Shown here piece after piece: positions 59,171 through 64,000 of a stretch of DNA of 64,000 nt. Position 1 is the first letter of the stretch. The number at the start of each line of letters is the position of its first letter. The notes below the pieces were generated by a model. It was not told the origin of the DNA. It ran no database searches and saw only the letters and a program-made list of their open reading frames with translations. Source of the stretch: an uncultured Prevotellaceae bacterium. Its GTDB lineage: Bacteria > Bacteroidota > Bacteroidia > Bacteroidales > Bacteroidaceae. A program made the position numbers and the translations under genes. The DNA is taken from positions 204,188 to 268,187 of the forward strand of contig ONLY01000003.1 in NCBI GenBank assembly GCA_900318775.1. Direction: 5' to 3'.

Positions 59171-59228
59171 AAAAAAAGAAGTTATCGCATCTGTTCGCCG
59201 TCAATTGGCAATCCTATGCGATAACTTC
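59171..59228 (-). terminator. Terminator after the Hsp20 gene
   Basis: GAAGTTATCGCAT (59178-59190) and its exact complement (59216-59228) with a 25-base loop; read on the minus strand seven T follow. It lies 56 bases beyond the hsp20 stop. Confidence 0.75.
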
Positions 59229-59283
59229 ATCATTGAGAAAAATAAGGGTATCTTAAGTCTTTTCTCTTAGGGCCTGAAAGTCT

Positions 59284-59736
59284 TTACTTGATTTCAATGT
59301 TCAGCGTCTCCTTCGCCTTTTCTTCTTCTGTCTTCTTCGGAATGTTGATGGTCAGGACGCCGTCTGCCATATTGGCTGCGATTTTCGTCTTCTCAACATT
59401 GTCAGGCAATGAGAACCTCTGTTCGAACTTGCTGTAGCTGAACTCGCGACGCAGATACGTCTTCTTGTCCTCCTTCTTGTCGCCGTCCTTCGTCTCGTTC
59501 TTCTTCTCCATGCTGATGACGATGTCGCCATCGTTGGTCAGCTGAATCTTGAAGTCGTTCTTGGTCATGCCTGGAGCGGCCACTTCTACTTTGTACGCTG
59601 TTTTGTCCTCCGATACATTGATGGCTGGAGTCGTTCCTTGATATTTAATGGTTGGCATCCAGTTGTCGTCGAAGAAATCGTTGAACAATGAAGGGAACCA
59701 TCCCTGGTTGCGTGTTGAATAAACAGTAGGCATCAT
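59284..59736 (-). CDS. Small heat shock protein, Hsp20 family
   Basis: A 150-residue holdase. N-terminal region MMPTVYSTRNQGWFPSLFNDFFDDNW, then the alpha-crystallin domain (about 40-135) with AINVSEDKTAYKVEVAAPGM and the conserved A-x-x-x-n-G-V-L motif ANMADGVLTINIPK. It prevents aggregation under stress. Monocistronic, with a terminator downstream. No clear -7 box is seen upstream, so a stress-specific promoter is possible. Confidence 0.95.
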   Translation of the reverse strand: MMPTVYSTRNQGWFPSLFNDFFDDNWMPTIKYQGTTPAINVSEDKTAYKVEVAAPGMTKNDFKIQLTNDGDIVISMEKKNETKDGDKKEDKKTYLRREFSYSKFEQRFSLPDNVEKTKIAANMADGVLTINIPKKTEEEKAKETLNIEIK

Positions 59737-59897
59737 AGTTTTGTCCTCCTTAGTTTTTTAGTTTATTAGTTGTAGTTAAATAAATTCGTTGTTTGTTCGC
59801 CTCCCGTTGTCCAATGTCTTCTGCATTGTATTCCGTTCGGCGTTCACTTTAGCATAAAGGGCAATCTTTGTGCCTAACTGCCACTTTGTCAACACTT

Positions 59898-59947
59898 TTA
59901 AACTCCGTTAAACATTCGCGCCACCTCATTAAACTCTGTTAAACATT
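59898..59947. repeat. Two 19-bp direct repeats upstream of the Hsp20 gene
   Basis: TTAAACTCCGTTAAACATT at 59898-59916 and TTAAACTCTGTTAAACATT at 59929-59947, 31 bases apart, followed by a short double word GAGGGTGAC. They lie in the 361-base gap between Hsp20 and the Ig-like lipoprotein gene, with no gene. This could be a binding site or just a local duplication. Confidence 0.7.
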
Positions 59948-60040
59948 GAGGGTGACAGAGGGTGACGTTTTGTCGTTCTGCTGGACCTAGAGGGTCAAAG
60001 GTCGGAGGTCAAAAGTCAAAGGTCGGGAGCAGATAAAGCA

Positions 60041-60074
60041 ATCGGCGCACCCGATTTGTTGTGGGTGCGCCGAT
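60041..60074 (-). terminator. Hairpin after the Ig-like lipoprotein gene
   Basis: ATCGGCGCACCC (60041-60052) pairs exactly with GGGTGCGCCGAT (60063-60074). Minus-strand sequence after it (TGCTTTATCTG) is only mildly T-rich. Confidence 0.65.
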
Positions 60075-60097
60075 GGTGTCATTATAGGAAGAAGTGC

Positions 60098-60877
60098 TTA
60101 TTCAGCACCGCCCTGACTGATGCCGCCCTCGTCCAGAGGAATGTTGCCGCCTGTAACCTCAATGGTGATAGAGTTCGTGGCATCGTTGTTTTCCTTCGAG
60201 GTGCAAGTGATAGTCACGGTGCCGTTCTTTACGGGCGTCAGCACACCGTTCTCGTCGATGGTGGCAACGTTAGTGTCATCCACGCTCCATGTGACATCCT
60301 TCTCGGTGGTGTAGGTTGGAGTAAAGAGTGCCCTCAGCTTATAGTTCTCACCTACAGCATATTTGCCGCCTGACGTGTTGGGGATGCGGATGGATAAGGT
60401 TACGGGGCGTGTCACTACATAGACCGGGGTATAGCTTGTTTGGTAAGAGCGCTCGTTCTCGGTATAGACGAGTGACAGGCTGTAGTTCATGCTGCCGTCG
60501 AAACCGCAGGGGGTGCCAGTCACGGTCAGTGTTCCCTTCTCGTCATTGCCTGCAGCGGCGGTAATCTCCATAGCGGCGCCATGCTGGCTCACAAATTTCA
60601 AGCGGCTGATGTCCGATGCCAGCACACTAGCCAGCTCCTTCGGCTCCACCTCATAGATGATGGTAGTGGCGCTGGGCTGATCCACGGTGATGTTCACCAC
60701 GCCAGCCTCGGTATTGAACACCACGCTGTTCAGCTGCGAGAGCGTCTCTTTATTGTACTTGCGCAGGGCATCGTTCTCTGCCGTCAGTTTGTCGATGTCG
60801 TCCTGATAATCGCTGCAGGACACTGCGCCCAGCATCAGTGCGGGCATCATCAATGCATAAAAAAGATTCTTTTTCAT
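60098..60877 (-). CDS. Lipoprotein with bacterial Ig-like (BIG2) domain
   Basis: A 259-residue lipoprotein (lipobox LGAVSC, Cys 21). A coiled-coil-like segment follows (DDIDKLTAENDALRKYNKETLSQL), then a beta-rich middle (about 50-155) and a C-terminal BIG2-like domain (about 165-245) with YTTEKDVTWSVDDTNVATIDENGVLTPVKNGTVTITC, the W-x-S-x-D-x-x-V-A-x-I...G-x-V pattern. Tail is Gly-rich. Probably outer-membrane anchored. Follows ompA by 20 bases, so it belongs to the same transcript. Confidence 0.85.
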   Translation of the reverse strand: MKKNLFYALMMPALMLGAVSCSDYQDDIDKLTAENDALRKYNKETLSQLNSVVFNTEAGVVNITVDQPSATTIIYEVEPKELASVLASDISRLKFVSQHGAAMEITAAAGNDEKGTLTVTGTPCGFDGSMNYSLSLVYTENERSYQTSYTPVYVVTRPVTLSIRIPNTSGGKYAVGENYKLRALFTPTYTTEKDVTWSVDDTNVATIDENGVLTPVKNGTVTITCTSKENNDATNSITIEVTGGNIPLDEGGISQGGAE

Positions 60878-60897
60878 ATCAATTTTGTTTTTAATGT

Positions 60898-62040
60898 TTA
60901 CTTTTCAATTGTGACTGCTACTGCAGACAGACTCTCCTTACTATTGTTCTTTGTCTCGCCCTTGCCCTCGGTCTTGATGCGGTTGCCATCGATGCCACGG
61001 GCCACGAGGGCCTTCTTCACGGCATTGGCACGCCAGCGCGAGAGCTTCAGGTTGTACTGCCACTTACCAGTGCGGCTAGCCAACCCCACGATGTTCAGTT
61101 TCTTGTCTGGATGCGCCTTCATGTATTCAGCAATCTGGTCAATCTTCGACACTTCAGAGGGCTGGATGCGCGACGAAGCGAAGCCAAAGTACACTTTTAC
61201 CTCTGTAAATACAGGTTCTATCACAGGTTCGGGCTTCTTCTCCTCAACCGCGGGCTTCGGTTCTTCCTTCACCACAGGCTTGGGCTCTTCCTTCACCACG
61301 GGCTTGGGCTCTTCCTTTACCACAGGCTGCACAGGTTCCTCGATGGTGATGTGCTTGCGGGTCTTGCCCAGTGCAATCTTCACGCCCACCAGCAGGTTTT
61401 GTTGCCAGTCCAGGTTGTCGCTCTTGCCCTTCTTCGAGTTCCATTTGTCGGACAGCATGTTGGCATTGTACTCCAAGCCGAGTGCTACGCGCTCAGAGAG
61501 GTCATACTCCACGCCTACGCCCAGTCGGCCTGCGAAGAACGTTTTCGTGCCGTCCCACAGCTTCTCGAAGCCGCCATTCTGCAGGGCGGGAATGCCAGCG
61601 CTCTCGTTCATGGCAGCCAGACAATTGGCGTCGCCGTTGCGGAAAGCGATGTTCAGTCCTGCGCCCGCCAGTCCATAGACGTTCCACTTGCGGTTGGCAT
61701 CCCATCCCCAGATGAGGTTGCTCAGGCTCACCGTAGCGTCGAGGTTCGCCTGCACGTAGTTCCATTTATATTCAGCCTTAGGATGAGCTTGCCAGTTGCG
61801 AGCCTGCCAGCCCGACGCACCGAGGCGCAGACCGAAGACCGGCGAGAACTGACGTCCCACGCTTAGCTGGGCTGCAGGCGACAGCAGCTTCGAGAACTTC
61901 GCATCGCCCACATGATAGCCCACGCCCACTTGAGGCTGGACGAACCAGTGGGGCTGGAAGGCCACCGAATCTCTGGTCTGCGCCTGCACGCCTGTCAGCG
62001 CCAGGCAGAACAGTACAAGAATCAATTCTCTTTTTTTCAT
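60898..62040 (-). CDS. OmpA family outer-membrane protein
   Basis: A 380-residue protein with signal peptide (MKKRELILVLFCLALTGVQAQ). The first 230 residues form an eight-strand OmpA-type barrel (FVQPQVGVGYHVGD, VFGLRLGASGW, VGVEYDLSERVALGLEYN). A Pro/Lys/Glu linker with four copies of KEEPKPV (about 230-265) leads to the OmpA C-terminal peptidoglycan-binding domain (about 275-375: VYFGFASSRIQPSEVSKIDQIAEYM, LNIVGLASRTG, NLKLSRWRANAVKKALVARGI). It ties the outer membrane to the wall. Between the MBG protein gene and the Ig-like lipoprotein gene. Confidence 0.94.
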   Translation of the reverse strand: MKKRELILVLFCLALTGVQAQTRDSVAFQPHWFVQPQVGVGYHVGDAKFSKLLSPAAQLSVGRQFSPVFGLRLGASGWQARNWQAHPKAEYKWNYVQANLDATVSLSNLIWGWDANRKWNVYGLAGAGLNIAFRNGDANCLAAMNESAGIPALQNGGFEKLWDGTKTFFAGRLGVGVEYDLSERVALGLEYNANMLSDKWNSKKGKSDNLDWQQNLLVGVKIALGKTRKHITIEEPVQPVVKEEPKPVVKEEPKPVVKEEPKPAVEEKKPEPVIEPVFTEVKVYFGFASSRIQPSEVSKIDQIAEYMKAHPDKKLNIVGLASRTGKWQYNLKLSRWRANAVKKALVARGIDGNRIKTEGKGETKNNSKESLSAVAVTIEK

Positions 62041-62070
62041 ATACTTGTATTCTTTGTTATTATCTTTTTT

Positions 62071-62174
62071 ATCAAGAATTGGAGAATTGGAGAACTTTTC
62101 CCGTTTACCTATTTCAAGATGCTTAGAATGATTCTCCCATTAGCTACGCTGAGAAAAGTTCTCTAATTCTTGAT
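62071..62174. repeat. Long inverted repeat between the MBG-protein and ompA genes
   Basis: Outer arms ATCAAGAATT (62071-62080) and AATTCTTGAT (62165-62174); inner arms GAGAACTTTTC (62090-62100) and GAAAAGTTCTC (62153-62163), all exact complements, with a 9-base bulge in the left arm and a 52-base loop. It lies between the MBG-protein stop (62184) and the ompA start (62040). Confidence 0.8.
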
Positions 62175-62183
62175 TTAATCTCA

Positions 62184-64000
62184 TTACCACACGGCCACCT
62201 TCTTTCCATTCTTGATGAAGATGCCCTTGGTCTTAGGCATGCCGTTCAGCTTGCGTCCGCTCAGGTCGTACCAATTGTCAATGGTTGGTTCTTCATTTTC
62301 AATTGTCTCCAGACCAGTCGTTCCTTCCTCTGCATTGCCATTCACAATTCTCAGCACGCGAGATTTAGCTCCAGCCTGCTCGTTGCCCAGATGCAGCACA
62401 GCCTTTCCGGCAGGCACTTTCACCTCGTCGCCTTCAGCCAGGATGCTGTGGAACGTATTGTTCTGCAGCACGAAGTAGTGACCGCTGTCATAGTGCTTCT
62501 TCTCAATAACGGGCTCTAGGCAGTTCTTTTGGCCGTAGTCCTTGTTGTCGCTTTTCGCTACGGGTGTACCGCTGGCGATGCGTCCGCTATAGGCCCAGAG
62601 GTCGTAAGTCTTGCCGGCTTCACCGAGCAGCAGCACGCCATTGTTAGCCTTGATGATGCGCTCGTTGTCGTACTTCAGCATATCCTCGGGGATAATCTCG
62701 GTAGCCACCTCAGCAGTATTCTTCACCTGCACGGTATAGACATCAATTCCCTCAGGAATCACCACGTCACAGCCAGTGCCCAGTGTCCAGTACTTGTTCG
62801 CCGGTGTTACGGTGCACACCACCTTCGTATTCTCGTAGTTTTGCTGCAGCGATGCCATCAGGGCATAGTCGTCGAGCAGAGCCAGTGTGGTGTGGATGGT
62901 AGCCGTTCCGGGGAAAGCGCCCTCCTCGATTTGGATAGGCTCTTCGGTGTCAGGCATGATGATGTCGGTCACGTTGTCCAAGTTGGCCATCGCGTCAGGA
63001 CCTATGGCTACCACGTCCCAACCGTTGATCTGTGCTGGAATCTCGATGGTGATGCCCTCGCCGTCGGATGCGTCAGCCTCGAAATTGTCGATGCTCAGGG
63101 TCTTCGTCTCGCGGTCCACCACGCTCAGGGTCAGCTTTACATCTTCCACTTCCTCACCGGTCTCGGTCTCCTCGGCAGTGCCGTCCACCACCTGGTCCTT
63201 GATGATGAAGTCGGCGGTCACGCTGCCTGTGAAGTTGGTCTTGCCGGTTACAGTCACCGTGTAGATGCCAGGATCAGTCGCTGTGTTGCCCTCCACGTCG
63301 TATTGAGCTGCGGGAACAGTCAGGTTGCCTGCCTTCACCTCTGCTATGCCAGCAACCTGAGTCACGTTCTTGTCCATGTCATACTGGAATTCAGTCTGAG
63401 CCAGAGTCACACGGGTCAGCGTAGCGGGGATGATGGTGAACGTAGCGGTCTGTGTGCCGGTGTAGTTGCCCTTACCCGTAGCGGTAACGGTAGCAGTGCC
63501 GGCGTCCACGTTGCTGGTGTAGGCCAGTGTGTAGTCGGTGTTCTCTACCAATACGGCCTCGCCGTCCTTCACCGTAACGGTAGGAGTCTTGGCATTGCCG
63601 TCGTAGGTGTATTCGGTTGTGCCGAGTGTCAGTTCAAACAGGTTGGCGTTGGCTTCCACGATGCTCCACTGGGTGGTCACTTCGCCCTTGAAGTTGCCCT
63701 TACCGGTCACCTTCGCGGTGTAGTTGCCCACGGTTGTGGCCTTGTTGCCAGTCACTTCGTAGCTCTCAGCGGGCACCACGATGGTACCTGCGTTCACATA
63801 AACCACCTGAGCCTCACGCTCCAGTTGGTTGTAGATGAAGTTCGTCTCGGCCAATGACATAGAAGTCAAATCAGCCTTGCCGATGGTCACCTTGAACGAG
63901 CTTGGATCTACGGCCTTGTGGTTGGCATCTGCCTCTATCTTATAATATATGGTATATTCCTTGGCGTCGATGCCAGTAGGGATGGTCTTGGACCAAGTTT
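62184..64000 (-). CDS. Large secreted MBG-repeat protein, C-terminal part
   Basis: At least 605 residues; the frame remains open to the window edge, so the start lies beyond 64000. Visible are several MBG-type repeats (about 80 residues each) with the recurrent words TEYTYDGNAKTPTVTVKDG, DYTLAYTSNVDAGTATVTATGKGNYTG, TGNKATTVGNYTAKVTGKGNF, an acidic leucine-rich-like segment (VVAIGPDAMANLDNVTDIIMPD), and a C-terminal domain (NGVLLLGEAGKTYDLWAYSGR) before the tail NWYDLSGRKLNG..GIFIKNGKKVAVW. MBG proteins are surface-exposed repeat proteins in Bacteroidota. Product of the same minus strand as ompA; the 143 bases between hold the inverted repeat. An apparent GTG start at 63890 is not credited. 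Confidence 0.88.
   Translation of the reverse strand, partial: TWSKTIPTGIDAKEYTIYYKIEADANHKAVDPSSFKVTIGKADLTSMSLAETNFIYNQLEREAQVVYVNAGTIVVPAESYEVTGNKATTVGNYTAKVTGKGNFKGEVTTQWSIVEANANLFELTLGTTEYTYDGNAKTPTVTVKDGEAVLVENTDYTLAYTSNVDAGTATVTATGKGNYTGTQTATFTIIPATLTRVTLAQTEFQYDMDKNVTQVAGIAEVKAGNLTVPAAQYDVEGNTATDPGIYTVTVTGKTNFTGSVTADFIIKDQVVDGTAEETETGEEVEDVKLTLSVVDRETKTLSIDNFEADASDGEGITIEIPAQINGWDVVAIGPDAMANLDNVTDIIMPDTEEPIQIEEGAFPGTATIHTTLALLDDYALMASLQQNYENTKVVCTVTPANKYWTLGTGCDVVIPEGIDVYTVQVKNTAEVATEIIPEDMLKYDNERIIKANNGVLLLGEAGKTYDLWAYSGRIASGTPVAKSDNKDYGQKNCLEPVIEKKHYDSGHYFVLQNNTFHSILAEGDEVKVPAGKAVLHLGNEQAGAKSRVLRIVNGNAEEGTTGLETIENEEPTIDNWYDLSGRKLNGMPKTKGIFIKNGKKVAVW

Noticed and set aside
59993..60027. 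GGTCAAAGGTCGGAGGTCAAAAGTC words as regulatory sites
   Set aside because: They are low-complexity relatives of the 7-bp repeat at 50053, without dyad or promoter position.
60581..61678. 365-codon plus-strand frame
   Set aside because: Antisense to ompA and the Ig-like lipoprotein gene.
62529..63857. 442-codon plus-strand frame
   Set aside because: Antisense to the MBG-repeat protein; its length follows from the repetitive codon usage of that gene.

Overview
The window looks like a chromosome segment of a Bacteroidota bacterium, most likely a gut or rumen Prevotella/Segatella-type member of the Bacteroidales. This rests on SusC/SusD and DUF4843 lipoproteins, a hybrid two-component regulator, many secreted carbohydrate-active enzymes, KorAB, a reverse rubrerythrin, and the Bacteroidota promoter form TTTG-N19/20-TAnnTTTG, which is seen intact at seven places. 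Species assignment is inference; no rRNA, tRNA, CRISPR array, insertion sequence or phage was seen.

Layout. 1-10.9 kb: end of groEL, a DUF4861 secreted protein, an FHA-like small protein with a cysteine cluster, an operon of a cytidylate-kinase-like protein, ketopantoate reductase and HAD phosphatase, then a Dabb protein with a GH43, and the overlapping pair leuS-YitT. 11-23 kb: three consecutive secreted enzymes (GH43 beta-xylosidase type, GH5, and a double esterase) that share one C-terminal module of about 130-140 residues, followed convergently by a 1320-residue hybrid two-component sensor. This reads as a plant cell-wall (probably xylan) locus without its own SusCD. 23-28.1 kb: two secreted proteins of unknown function with strong-looking promoters. 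28.4-39.4 kb, minus strand: GH127 beta-L-arabinofuranosidase, then SusC, SusD, DUF4843 lipoprotein, PKD-like lipoprotein and a secreted thioredoxin-fold protein. 39.6-42.5 kb: korA-korB for 2-oxoacid:ferredoxin oxidoreduction. 42.5-44.6 kb: reverse rubrerythrin, a 52-residue rubredoxin and dusB. 44.6-47.3 kb: pectinesterase and a secreted alpha/beta hydrolase. 47.4-54.6 kb, minus strand: a probable long operon of aroQ, O-methyltransferase, rbfA, LolC/E-type permease, a TPR lipoprotein, a DUF4369 thioredoxin-like lipoprotein and a ComM-type ATPase. 54.7-59.1 kb: nrdG, a C_GCAxxG_C_C protein, rfbB and two GT2 glycosyltransferases. 59.2-64 kb: Hsp20, then a three-gene envelope set (MBG-repeat protein running off the window, OmpA-like protein, Ig-like lipoprotein).

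Main points of interest: the shared module in the three enzymes, a candidate carbohydrate-binding family; a recurring C-terminal tail in six secreted proteins that looks like a type IX secretion or surface-anchoring signal; and four intergenic sites that each carry about three 22-24 bp tandem units with internal dyads, where the period recurs but the sequence differs from site to site. Several large inverted repeats sit beside promoters or gene ends.
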